In this document: piece by piece, positions 1 through 7,552 of the stretch
Position numbering within the stretch: position 1 is the first letter of the stretch
How the letters are laid out: each line of letters opens with the position of its first letter
Assembly: GCA_021151835.1 (NCBI GenBank)
Contig: JAGKWO010000002.1
Location: 124,001 to 188,000, forward strand
Direction of reading: 5' to 3'
Source: Gammaproteobacteria bacterium
GTDB taxonomy: Bacteria > Pseudomonadota > Gammaproteobacteria > Pseudomonadales > Cellvibrionaceae
DNA: 64,000 nt
The notes under the pieces: generated by a model
Databases searched by the model: none
Told to the model about the DNA's origin: nothing
Seen by the model: only the letters and a program-made list of their open reading frames with translations
Translations under genes and position numbers: made by a program

Positions 1-1
1 G

Positions 2-1108
2 GGTTATGCACCGGAATTAAATCCGGTTGCGGTAAACAACGTGCAACTTGGCGGATTTCAAAGTGATGCCAGGGGCGAACTGGACCCGGCAAGAAATTCA
101 TTGGCACAATTTGCCCTGGCCGATTCCGTTGCCCTTAAATATTTTAAGGTACCTGCTTACGCCAGCCTGAATGCCACACAAAAAAATCAGGTGGCGCAAG
201 CCAAAGCGATACGTGCCGCGCGTATCGGCGGTGTTTATCAAACTACAGCCGCAGAACCCTTTGATGATGTATTAACCGGAGCCAATATAAGCCCGAACTT
301 TCAAATCAATGATAACCACACCGTGTATTTTTCCTGGCAACACGGTGAAAAGGCGGGCGTATCACAAATTGTCGGAGCGACCAGAGAAGGCGGAAAATCG
401 GCGCTGACTAAAGCAGAAAAAACCAATAACTATGACTTGGGATGGAAAGCCAATCTACTAAATGACAATTTAATCCTCAGCACCAGCATTTATTATCTGG
501 ATATCAATAATTACATCCAATCACTTTATTATTACGATGCTGAACAGACCCGGATTAATGACGACGGCAAACCGGCTTATACCGCAGGCTTGGGTAATGT
601 TCCAAAAATTACTGCCAGGGGCATTGAGTTTGATGCAGCCTATACACTCAATAACACTACGCTGCGTTTTGCCGGCGCGTACAGCGACCCCCGCTATAAA
701 GATTTCCAGTACGCGGCAAAACCACCGGAATTAGGTGGCCTGCCATCGGCCCCGCCCTACTACGATGTCAGCGGCAAAACCATCGCGGGTGCCTCCAAAG
801 TCTCGTTCAATATTTCACTTGAGCATACCGAATTGGTTTTCGGGGATAACGAATTGCACGGCAATATCAATTACAACTATGTGAGCAGTTTTAATCCCAA
901 TACCTCGTTATCCCGTTATGCAAAACAGGATGGTTATGGATTGACGGACCTCGCAATTGGTATCGCCACCAATAATCGCAAAGTCGATTTCACCCTGATT
1001 GTGCGCAACCTGTTTGAGGTGGAGTACGGCAGCCTTTACGACTGGAACAGTTTTTCACCCAGCGAGCCGCGCTGGATCGGCGTAAGTTTGAGTAGCAAAT
1101 TCTTTTAA
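2..1108 (+). CDS. TonB-dependent receptor, C-terminal part (5' end outside window)
   Basis: The reading frame is open from the first bases of the window, so this is the C-terminal part of an outer-membrane beta-barrel receptor whose start lies upstream. The remaining ~368 residues show alternating aromatic/polar strands (YDLGWKANLLNDNLILSTSIYYLDINNYI, split here as a barrel hairpin pattern) and finish in Phe-Phe, as outer-membrane barrels do. Receptors of this family import siderophores, sugars or other large substrates with TonB-ExbBD energy. The plug domain is not visible, so the substrate cannot be inferred. A GTG at position 41 could be mistaken for a start but has no reason to be one. 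A hairpin follows the stop codon. Confidence 0.85.
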   Translation, partial: GYAPELNPVAVNNVQLGGFQSDARGELDPARNSLAQFALADSVALKYFKVPAYASLNATQKNQVAQAKAIRAARIGGVYQTTAAEPFDDVLTGANISPNFQINDNHTVYFSWQHGEKAGVSQIVGATREGGKSALTKAEKTNNYDLGWKANLLNDNLILSTSIYYLDINNYIQSLYYYDAEQTRINDDGKPAYTAGLGNVPKITARGIEFDAAYTLNNTTLRFAGAYSDPRYKDFQYAAKPPELGGLPSAPPYYDVSGKTIAGASKVSFNISLEHTELVFGDNELHGNINYNYVSSFNPNTSLSRYAKQDGYGLTDLAIGIATNNRKVDFTLIVRNLFEVEYGSLYDWNSFSPSEPRWIGVSLSSKFF

Positions 1109-1125
1109 TCGACAAGCAACATAAT

Positions 1126-1156
1126 TTCTTGCTGCGTGAAAAAAACGCAGCAAGAA
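1126..1156. terminator. Hairpin, probable terminator after the TonB receptor
   Basis: A 12-bp perfect stem (ttcttgctgcgt / acgcagcaagaa) with a 7-nt A-rich loop lies between the convergent ends of the receptor gene and fmdB. It is not followed by a strong T-run on either strand, so it may act as a bidirectional weak terminator. Confidence 0.5.
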
Positions 1157-1160
1157 TTAA

Positions 1161-1529
1161 TTAATGGCTAATCATCCACGGACGCATGGAGGGAAACATT
1201 TTATTCCCGCCAGCGGTGTACATCAGGTTGGATTTGCGAATCGGCTTATCACCGCAACCGCAGCCTTTACCGTGTTTATGCTCGCGTCGCGCTTTTTGTT
1301 CAGCGCGATAGTCAGGCGTTGAAAAAACCGGGGCATTCATCGCCGTTTCATTGCGTTGATGGGCCATGCGGTTTTCTTTTTTCATATCCAGGAATTCCGG
1401 TGCGAGCATAATTACCCGCGCGCATAATTTTGCACAGGTCGGGCACGCCATCGGTTTGCTGGAATCTTCCATAGCGGCTAATTCGTAAAACAACCCATGG
1501 TCGGCGCATTTGTAGTCGTAAACAGGCAT
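1161..1529 (-). CDS. fmdB: FmdB-family zinc ribbon protein
   Basis: A 122-residue protein that starts MPVYDYKC, the usual beginning of FmdB zinc-ribbon proteins. A Cys pair (MACPTC) follows near residue 32, with further Cys later, so a zinc knuckle is likely. The C-terminal half is longer than the minimal family domain and holds a Lys/His-rich stretch and a CGCG motif. The ATG at 1529 has a Shine-Dalgarno-like AGGTGA 8 nt upstream and is preferred to the GTG at 1538. It lies downstream of fmdA on the same strand, as in the Methylophilus methylotrophus fmd cluster, where FmdB was proposed to be a regulator. Its true role is unsettled. Confidence 0.8.
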   Translation of the reverse strand: MPVYDYKCADHGLFYELAAMEDSSKPMACPTCAKLCARVIMLAPEFLDMKKENRMAHQRNETAMNAPVFSTPDYRAEQKARREHKHGKGCGCGDKPIRKSNLMYTAGGNKMFPSMRPWMISH

Positions 1530-1578
1530 TACAATCACCTAATAAATAAGGAACTGGCAGAATCTACAAGGATGGGAG

Positions 1579-1668
1579 CCGGTATTTACTTCGGGACCGT
1601 ATGCAGCATGGATGCTGCATCCGAGCCTACAGGGATGTATTCACGGCGTGTCCCGAAGTGAATACCGG
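1579..1668. repeat. Small inverted-arm repeat element, copy A (90 bp)
   Basis: The ends form an 18-bp inverted repeat with one mismatch (ccggtatttacttcggga, and tcccgaagtgaataccgg at 1651-1668). The inside contains a second small palindrome (gcagcatggatgctgc) and a 29-bp block at 1623-1651 (gagcctac...acggcgtgt). That block matches 26 of 29 positions in the other copy, at 7366-7394 on the opposite strand. The element sits between fmdA and fmdB, inside the presumed operon. It contains no gene. Confidence 0.75.
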
Positions 1669-1723
1669 AGCCCAGCCCGCATCGATTAAAAATTACTGTA
1701 ATTCAACACTATTTATTTCTCTG

Positions 1724-2953
1724 CTATTTATCTTTCGACAGCGGGACATCAGTACCCGGTGTAACCTTTTTCGTCGGGCCTTCCGCCGTAGGATTCACAT
1801 CGAAATCAAAAATATCTGTGGGCAACCATAATGTTGCACAGGCATTCGGAATATCCACCACACCGGAAATATGCCCTTGCACCGGCGCACAACCAAGGAT
1901 CGCGTATGCCTGGGCTTTACTGTAACCAAATTTGGTTAAATAATTAATTGCATTCAAACACGCCTGGCGATAAGCGACATGAACATCCAGATAATGTTGC
2001 TCACCGTATTCATCAACCGAAATCCCTTCAAAGATCAGGTAGTCGTCATATTTCGGCGCAATCGGGCTGGGCTTGAAGATAGGATTTTTAATCCCGTATT
2101 TCGCCATGCCGTCTTTAATTAAATTCACGCGCAAGTGAATCCAGCCAGCCATTTCAATAGCGCCGCAAAAAGTAATTTCGCCATCGCCCTGACTGAAGTG
2201 CAAATCGCCAACGGAAAGCCCGCCACCTTTTACATACACCGGGAAATAAATTTTTGAACCGCGCGATAAATCTTTAATATCGCAGTTACCACCGTGTTCA
2301 CGCGGCGGCACAGTGCGCGCACCTTCAGCGGCAGCGGCTTTGGCCGCATCACCACTTAATTTGCCCATGTGTGCCGTATCGGCGTAAGGCAATGTTGCCA
2401 ATGCAGGCACACGCTCAGGTTCGGTATCGTAAAGTTCTTTTTCGCGTTTGTTCCACTCCAGCAGCATTTCTTTGGAGGGCAAGCAACCAATCAAACCGGG
2501 ATGGATTAAGCCCGCAAATTCCACATTGGGCACATGGCGGGATTTGGTAAACATACCATTAAAATCCCAAATCGATTTTTGCGCTTCCGGAAAATGTTCT
2601 GTTAAAAACCCGCCGCCATTTTGCTTGGAGAAAAATCCGTTAAAGCCCCACAGGCTTTCCTGGAATGCGCCGATATCCAGAATATCCACCACCAGTAAAT
2701 CGCCAGGCTCTGCGCCTTCCACACCCACCGGGCCGGAAAGGAAATGTACTTGTGACAAATCCACATCGCGCACGTCATCCGCGCTGTCATTGTTAGCGAT
2801 TTGCCCACCGGTCCAGTCGTAGCATTCGATAATAAAATCCGCACCAGGTTTTACCGTCGCCGCCATGGGAATATCCGGATGCCAGCGATTGTGGATATTT
2901 TCGTTCTCGTAGGGAGTTTTTTTTAAATCTATTTTGATAATCGTTTCAGCCAT
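1724..2953 (-). CDS. fmdA: Formamidase (acetamidase/formamidase family)
   Basis: A 409-residue cytoplasmic enzyme of the acetamidase/formamidase family, expected to hydrolyse formamide to formate and ammonia. The length is that of characterised FmdA proteins. Family hallmarks are visible: the N-terminal NRWHPDIP segment, a HGGNCDIKDL motif near residue 220 and the VGDLHFSQGDGEI motif some 30 residues later. The start is supported by AGGAG 7 nt upstream. It is the first gene of a minus-strand unit with fmdB, and the urt-like ABC transporter lies upstream on the same strand, so import followed by hydrolysis of short amides is a coherent pathway. No sign of damage. Substrate choice between formamide and other short amides cannot be fixed from sequence. 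Confidence 0.9.
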   Translation of the reverse strand: MAETIIKIDLKKTPYENENIHNRWHPDIPMAATVKPGADFIIECYDWTGGQIANNDSADDVRDVDLSQVHFLSGPVGVEGAEPGDLLVVDILDIGAFQESLWGFNGFFSKQNGGGFLTEHFPEAQKSIWDFNGMFTKSRHVPNVEFAGLIHPGLIGCLPSKEMLLEWNKREKELYDTEPERVPALATLPYADTAHMGKLSGDAAKAAAAEGARTVPPREHGGNCDIKDLSRGSKIYFPVYVKGGGLSVGDLHFSQGDGEITFCGAIEMAGWIHLRVNLIKDGMAKYGIKNPIFKPSPIAPKYDDYLIFEGISVDEYGEQHYLDVHVAYRQACLNAINYLTKFGYSKAQAYAILGCAPVQGHISGVVDIPNACATLWLPTDIFDFDVNPTAEGPTKKVTPGTDVPLSKDK

Positions 2954-3214
2954 GGTCTGACTCCTGGTGTAGGTTGGACAATTCGTCGCGGAACAGGGTC
3001 AGTATCTGGCGCAAGGCGCATACTCTCAATACGACAAATAGCGCGCGCCTATACGTCATTCACCCCATAGACAAACATACATAACCAAATTTCAGGTGCG
3101 CACACACACTCATCAATTGTGCAAAGACTGTGATACACACTGATTCTGCTGAACCAACAACCGTTTGATTTATCTCATGGGTAACGTTAATAAAGTAATC
3201 TGTACGAGGTACCT

Positions 3215-3547
3215 ATGGCATCATCCCAACTACTTAAAACTGCTGGTATTGCCGGCATTTTTTTACATATAGTGTTGCAACCGGTATATGCCGTTGAAAA
3301 CCAGCAACCGGAACGGGATGGAAAACGTGTTGGCCCACCGGAAGAAGCACTGCTGGCGTGCAAAGGGTTGGTGGAAAATGATCCATGCAGTTTTGCAGGA
3401 CGCAATGATGAATTAATTAATGGTATCTGTAGCTTGCCTCCGCGACGCGGTGAAACAGCAACACTGGCGTGCAAGCCAGATAATATGCCGGAGCCGCCCG
3501 AAGGCGGGCAAGATGGGCGCGAACCACCGCCGGATAGAAATGATTAA
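3215..3547 (+). CDS. Small secreted Cys-containing protein, function unknown
   Basis: A 110-residue protein with an N-terminal signal peptide (hydrophobic run ending at VYA, about residue 26). The mature part carries four Cys in a repeated pattern (ACKG...DPCSF...GIC...LACKP) and ends in a Pro/Gly/Asp-rich tail. The start has a GAGG-like element upstream. It is transcribed opposite to both neighbours, fmdA and urtE. I do not recognise a function; the Cys spacing suggests a small disulfide-bonded periplasmic or secreted domain. Confidence 0.65.
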   Translation: MASSQLLKTAGIAGIFLHIVLQPVYAVENQQPERDGKRVGPPEEALLACKGLVENDPCSFAGRNDELINGICSLPPRRGETATLACKPDNMPEPPEGGQDGREPPPDRND

Positions 3548-3579
3548 GCAATGACGTGATTTACGCTATCAATAGGAGG

Positions 3580-3620
3580 AAAAAAGCCAGCGATCGCCCG
3601 AGACTTAGCGAAAGCTGGCT
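3580..3620 (-). terminator. Terminator of the urtABCDE transcription unit
   Basis: Read on the minus strand, an agccagc / gctggct stem with a long internal loop is followed by a run of T residues (the A-run at 3580-3584 on the plus strand). It lies about 70 bp after the urtE stop codon. Confidence 0.55.
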
Positions 3621-3688
3621 GAAGCTGAAGTATCATCCAGGGTCTACATTAAAAACTATGTCGATAAAAAAATAACAGCGACAAAAAA

Positions 3689-4378
3689 TCACACTGACAA
3701 ATAGGAAGCCACTTTCGCTTCGTTTACTGTCTCCCGTAATTCTTCATGCACAATCTGGCCTTTCTCAATCACCAGGATTCTATCGGCAATATCCAGTGCA
3801 AAACTTAATACCTGTTCGGAAACCACAATTGAAAGTCCACGTTGGTCGCGAATGGCTTTCAGGGTGCGCCCCATTTCACGAATAATTGATGGCTGGATTC
3901 CTTCGGTGGGTTCATCCAGGAATAACAATTTGGGATCACTTGCTAAGGCGCGCGCGATAGCTAATTGTTGCTGTTGCCCGCCCGATAAATTTCCACCGCG
4001 ACGGCTGCGCATTTCCAGCAATACCGGGAACATATCGTAAAGTTCTTTTGGTACCGAACGTTTTTTGGTAGTGGTTAATCCGGTTTCAATATTTTCTTTC
4101 ACGGTCATACTGGAAAAAATCATACGCCCTTGCGGCACAAAACCAAAACCGTTAGCAACTCGCTGAAAACTTTTCAACTGGCTGACTTCTTTACCATCCA
4201 GTTTAACGCTGCCACCGGAGCTGGGAATAACACCCATTAATGATTTCATCAAGGTGGTTTTGCCCATGCCATTGCGCCCCATCACCGCCACAATTTCGCG
4301 CGGTTTCACTTCAAAATTCAATCCGTGCAACACTTCGCTTTGGCCATAACTTACGCGGTAATCAGATACAGCTAACAT
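3689..4378 (-). CDS. urtE: Urea/short-chain amide ABC transporter ATP-binding protein UrtE
   Basis: A 229-residue ATPase of the LivF/UrtE type. Walker A is GRNGMGKTT near residue 35, the signature is LSGGQQQQLAIARAL, and Walker B is LLFLDEPTEGIQ, followed by the switch region. It energises import of urea or short amides together with UrtD and the UrtBC channel at the inner membrane. The start has GAGG upstream, and 20 bp separate it from the urtD stop. It is the last gene of the unit, followed by a terminator. The adjacent fmdA/fmdB point to the FmdDEF-like amide role as well as urea. Confidence 0.9.
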   Translation of the reverse strand: MLAVSDYRVSYGQSEVLHGLNFEVKPREIVAVMGRNGMGKTTLMKSLMGVIPSSGGSVKLDGKEVSQLKSFQRVANGFGFVPQGRMIFSSMTVKENIETGLTTTKKRSVPKELYDMFPVLLEMRSRRGGNLSGGQQQQLAIARALASDPKLLFLDEPTEGIQPSIIREMGRTLKAIRDQRGLSIVVSEQVLSFALDIADRILVIEKGQIVHEELRETVNEAKVASYLSV

Positions 4379-4398
4379 AATTAATTCCTCATAAGTAA

Positions 4399-5145
4399 TT
4401 AGTGACCAAGATAGACTTCAATCACCTTCGGATCATTCTTCACTTTATCGACTGAACCTTCGGCGAGAATTTTCCCCTGGTGCAATACCGTGACCTTGTC
4501 AGCGATTTGCGCAACGAATTGCATATCGTGTTCAATCACAATCACCGAGCGGTCTTTAATAATGCTGCGTAACAATTCCGCTGTTTGCTGGCGCTCGCCG
4601 ACCGACATGCCTGCAACCGGTTCATCGAGCATTAGCAAATCAGGGTCTTGCATAAGCAACATGCCGATTTCCAACCACTGCTTTTGTCCATGGCTGAGCA
4701 ACTCGGCTTGTCGGTCCAACTGGTCGCCCAGGAAAATCATGTTGGCCACTTCATGGACCTTGCTGATGACTTCTTCATCGCGCTTGAAGGCGAGCGCTCC
4801 AAATACGGAACGGCCACGGGGAAAGGAAATTTCCAGGTTTTCAAATACAGTGAGATCACCGTAAATAGACGGATTCTGGAATTTCCTGCCAACACCGGCT
4901 TTGACGATTTCGTGTTCGCGCAATTTGGTTAATTCGCGATTGCGGAATTTGATCGAGCCGTCAGTGGCTTTGGTGCGGCCGCAAATTAAATCCAGTACGG
5001 TGGTTTTGCCCGCACCATTAGGCCCGATAATTACGCGGATTTCATTTTCATCCACGTAAAACGTTAAGTCATTTACCGCCTTGAAACCATCGAAGGAAAC
5101 CGTGAGCCCTTCAACAGCAAGCACAAAATCTGTATTGCTACTCAT
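4399..5145 (-). CDS. urtD: Urea/short-chain amide ABC transporter ATP-binding protein UrtD
   Basis: A LivG/UrtD-type ATPase of 248 residues. Walker A is GPNGAGKTT, the signature is the UrtD-typical LSHGQKQWLEIGMLL, and Walker B is LLMLDEPVAGM. The start is taken at 5145: it has AAGGAG 6 nt upstream and overlaps the urtC stop by 8 bases (ATGAGTAG arrangement), so the two genes are translationally coupled. A longer frame to 5190 would run further into urtC. It partners UrtE as the second nucleotide-binding subunit. Confidence 0.9.
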   Translation of the reverse strand: MSSNTDFVLAVEGLTVSFDGFKAVNDLTFYVDENEIRVIIGPNGAGKTTVLDLICGRTKATDGSIKFRNRELTKLREHEIVKAGVGRKFQNPSIYGDLTVFENLEISFPRGRSVFGALAFKRDEEVISKVHEVANMIFLGDQLDRQAELLSHGQKQWLEIGMLLMQDPDLLMLDEPVAGMSVGERQQTAELLRSIIKDRSVIVIEHDMQFVAQIADKVTVLHQGKILAEGSVDKVKNDPKVIEVYLGH

Positions 5146-6349
5146 GGAGTGCTCCTTGTGGGATAACCGGGGTTTCCGTTTTGGTTGCAACGGGCTTATT
5201 TACGGGGGGCGTAGCGGGCGGTGGTGGCGCCGCCGCTACCGCCGGCTTTTTGCTGAAAACTTTCGCAAAAAGCGCATCCACCTTGGGTGCCGCATAAGTG
5301 TTATACAAACCCGCCAAACCATTGGGGAATGCCATTACTACGGCGATAAACAATCCGCCCATCGCGAACAACCATAATTCGGGGAAACTTTCGGAAAAAG
5401 ATGTTTTTGCGGCGTTAACAATCAATGCACCGTATACCGCACCGATGATTGAGAGGCGGCCACCCACGGCGCAGAAAATTACCATTTCAATCGAAGGTAC
5501 AATTCCTACCAGCGTTGGCGACATGAAGCCCACTTGCAAGGTAAACATCGCACCGCCGATTGCAGCGAAAACACCGCCAATGCAGAACACAAAGATTTTA
5601 AAATTGGCAACGTCATAGCCGGAGAAACGCACTCGATCTTCTTTATCGCGCATCGCCACCAATAAGCGGCCCAATTTACTTTTGCGAATAAATTGTGCGG
5701 CAAACAGGCAGGCAAATAACAAAGCAACACACAAGAAGTAGAAGAAATATTTGGCGCTATCGGTGCGGATATCAAAACCGTGGAGCGTGCGCAGATCTGT
5801 CATACCATTCACGCCGCCGGTATAACCTTGCTGGCCGATAATTAAAATCGTGAGGATTGCGGCCAGTGCTTGCGTGATAATCGCGAAATACACACCACCC
5901 ACACGACGTTTAAACATGGCTACACCGATGATGTAACCAAAAATGCACGGCAACAAAATAATCGCCGCCAGCGTAAAACCGAAACTGTGGAAGGGCTCCC
6001 AGAAAAAGGGCAATTCAGTGAGCTGGTTCCAGTCCATAAAATCGGGGATGCCGGGTGTGGATTGGATTTTAGTGCTTTCGGGATCAGACGCTTCCAGCTT
6101 TAAAAACATCGCCATGGCATAACCGCCCAAACCAAAAAACACGCCCTGCCCTAAACTTAAAATCCCACCGTATCCCCAACACAACACCAGACCAACAGCA
6201 ACGAATGCGTAAGTTAAATATTTGCCGACGAGATTGAGGCGGAAAATATCCAGTGTGAGTGGCAATATCACCGCAAGGATAATTGCCAGCACCAGAAAAC
6301 CCAGCATTTCTTTTTTCGGAAAGAGTGCACCAAAACCTTGATAAGACAT
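5138..6349 (-). CDS. urtC: Urea/short-chain amide ABC transporter permease UrtC
   Basis: A LivM/UrtC-type permease of 403 residues with roughly ten hydrophobic segments. The stretch GYGGILSLGQGVFFGLGGYA near residue 60 is characteristic of the family. The last ~45 residues form an Ala/Pro/Lys-rich tail (AAPPPPATPP and onward) longer than needed for the permease fold; it is probably a disordered cytoplasmic extension. The start has AGGAG upstream, and only 15 bp separate it from urtB. With UrtB it forms the transmembrane channel. Confidence 0.9.
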   Translation of the reverse strand: MSYQGFGALFPKKEMLGFLVLAIILAVILPLTLDIFRLNLVGKYLTYAFVAVGLVLCWGYGGILSLGQGVFFGLGGYAMAMFLKLEASDPESTKIQSTPGIPDFMDWNQLTELPFFWEPFHSFGFTLAAIILLPCIFGYIIGVAMFKRRVGGVYFAIITQALAAILTILIIGQQGYTGGVNGMTDLRTLHGFDIRTDSAKYFFYFLCVALLFACLFAAQFIRKSKLGRLLVAMRDKEDRVRFSGYDVANFKIFVFCIGGVFAAIGGAMFTLQVGFMSPTLVGIVPSIEMVIFCAVGGRLSIIGAVYGALIVNAAKTSFSESFPELWLFAMGGLFIAVVMAFPNGLAGLYNTYAAPKVDALFAKVFSKKPAVAAAPPPPATPPVNKPVATKTETPVIPQGALHE

Positions 6350-6364
6350 AATCAGTTACTCCTC

Positions 6365-7291
6365 TTAACGACGCACTTTCAAGGTGAATAAACCTTGCGG
6401 GCGCAACATCAGGATAAACACCACGAATAACAACGTGAGCACTTTGGACATGGAACCACTCATAAAGAATTCCATGGTCGATTGCGCTTGTGAAATGGTG
6501 AAGGCTGATGCGATTGTGCCGAGCAAACTGGATGCACCGCCAAACACAACTACCAGGAAAGTATCCACAATATAAAGTTGGCCGGATGTTGGCCCGGTTG
6601 AACCGATCATAGTAAATGCGCTACCGGCCACACCGGCAATGCCGCAACCCAAGGCAAAGGTTACGCGGTCCACTTTTGCGGTATTAATTCCCACTGCGCC
6701 GGCCATTGCACGATTCTGCACCACTGCGCGCACTTGGGTGCCCCAGCGGGAGCGGTACATTAAAATTGCAACGGCGAGTGAAATTCCTATCGCAAGGCTC
6801 ATCACAAATAAACCATTAATCGGCAATTCGATTGAATCGGTTAATTGATACGAACCCATTAACCAATCCGGCAACGTCACCCCGACTTCGCGTGCACCAA
6901 ACACGGTGCGATAAAGCTGTTGCAGGATCAAACTCAAACCCCAGGTGGCGAGCAATGTATCCAGTGGTCGGTGATATAAGTGGCGAATCATCGCCCATTC
7001 CACTAATGCGCCTAGCGCACCTGCGGCAATAAAGGCGAGCACCATCGCGAGAATAAAGTAGATGCTGAAAAAATCTGGCAAGTACGTGGAAAAAACATGC
7101 GAGGTTAAATAAGTTACGTAGGCGCCGAGAATCATAAATTCGCCGTGCGCCATATTGATTACGCCCATTTGCCCGAAAATAATGGCGAGCCCCAGGGCCA
7201 TAAGGACAAACACTGAAAATAAAATCAATCCCGCTACGCCTTGCATGGCAAAGATCGATAACAATTCCGAGGTACTGTATTCAGCAAACAT
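6365..7291 (-). CDS. urtB: Urea/short-chain amide ABC transporter permease UrtB
   Basis: A 308-residue LivH/UrtB-type inner-membrane permease with about eight hydrophobic segments and the family motif GLAIIFGQMGVINMAHGEF near residue 35. The start has GAGG 8 nt upstream. It is separated from urtA by a 261-bp spacer holding a hairpin and repeat copy B, unlike the tight spacing of urtB-C-D-E, so urtA is probably expressed more strongly than the rest. Confidence 0.9.
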   Translation of the reverse strand: MFAEYSTSELLSIFAMQGVAGLILFSVFVLMALGLAIIFGQMGVINMAHGEFMILGAYVTYLTSHVFSTYLPDFFSIYFILAMVLAFIAAGALGALVEWAMIRHLYHRPLDTLLATWGLSLILQQLYRTVFGAREVGVTLPDWLMGSYQLTDSIELPINGLFVMSLAIGISLAVAILMYRSRWGTQVRAVVQNRAMAGAVGINTAKVDRVTFALGCGIAGVAGSAFTMIGSTGPTSGQLYIVDTFLVVVFGGASSLLGTIASAFTISQAQSTMEFFMSGSMSKVLTLLFVVFILMLRPQGLFTLKVRR

Positions 7292-7348
7292 GGCTGTATC
7301 CTCATCATCTCGTTTAAAAAATTAGCTATTTCATCGCAGGAGTGATGC

Positions 7349-7489
7349 GTAGAGTTCAATTTAAAACACGCCGTAAATACGTCCATGTAGGCTCAAATCG
7401 GCCTTCTCTTCGCGCTCCCGGCGCTTCGAGAAACTTCCCACATCCCTGTGGGTCGTCCATGCCTCATATGGTTTTAAATTGAACTCTAC
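7349..7489. repeat. Small inverted-arm repeat element, copy B (141 bp)
   Basis: Perfect 19-bp terminal inverted repeat, gtagagttcaatttaaaac at 7349-7367 and its reverse complement at 7471-7489. The internal block at 7366-7394 matches copy A (1623-1651) at 26 of 29 positions on the opposite strand. A 19-bp inner-left block also matches copy A at 15 positions. The outer arms are unrelated to those of copy A. It is longer than copy A because of about 50 extra internal bases with their own short palindromes. It lies between urtA and urtB. Confidence 0.8.
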
Positions 7490-7520
7490 TCCTCACTCAT
7501 CACCATTTTCGTAAATTCAA

Positions 7521-7544
7521 ACAGCCAGCTTTTCAGCTGGCTGT
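7521..7544 (-). promoter_or_regulatory. Intercistronic hairpin urtA-urtB
   Basis: Perfect 10-bp stem (acagccagct / agctggctgt) with a 4-nt loop, 9 bp after the urtA stop. There is no good T-run on the minus strand, so it is more likely an mRNA-stabilising or partial-termination hairpin than a full terminator. Confidence 0.6.
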
Positions 7545-7552
7545 AATTTTTA

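Noticed and set aside
1601..1831. Plus-strand open frame across repeat copy A
   Set aside because: It covers the repeat and the 3' end of fmdA in antisense and has no ribosome site.
7349..7489. Insertion sequence
   Set aside because: The element is 141 bp, encodes no protein, shows no evident target-site duplication, and its arms do not match those of the other copy.
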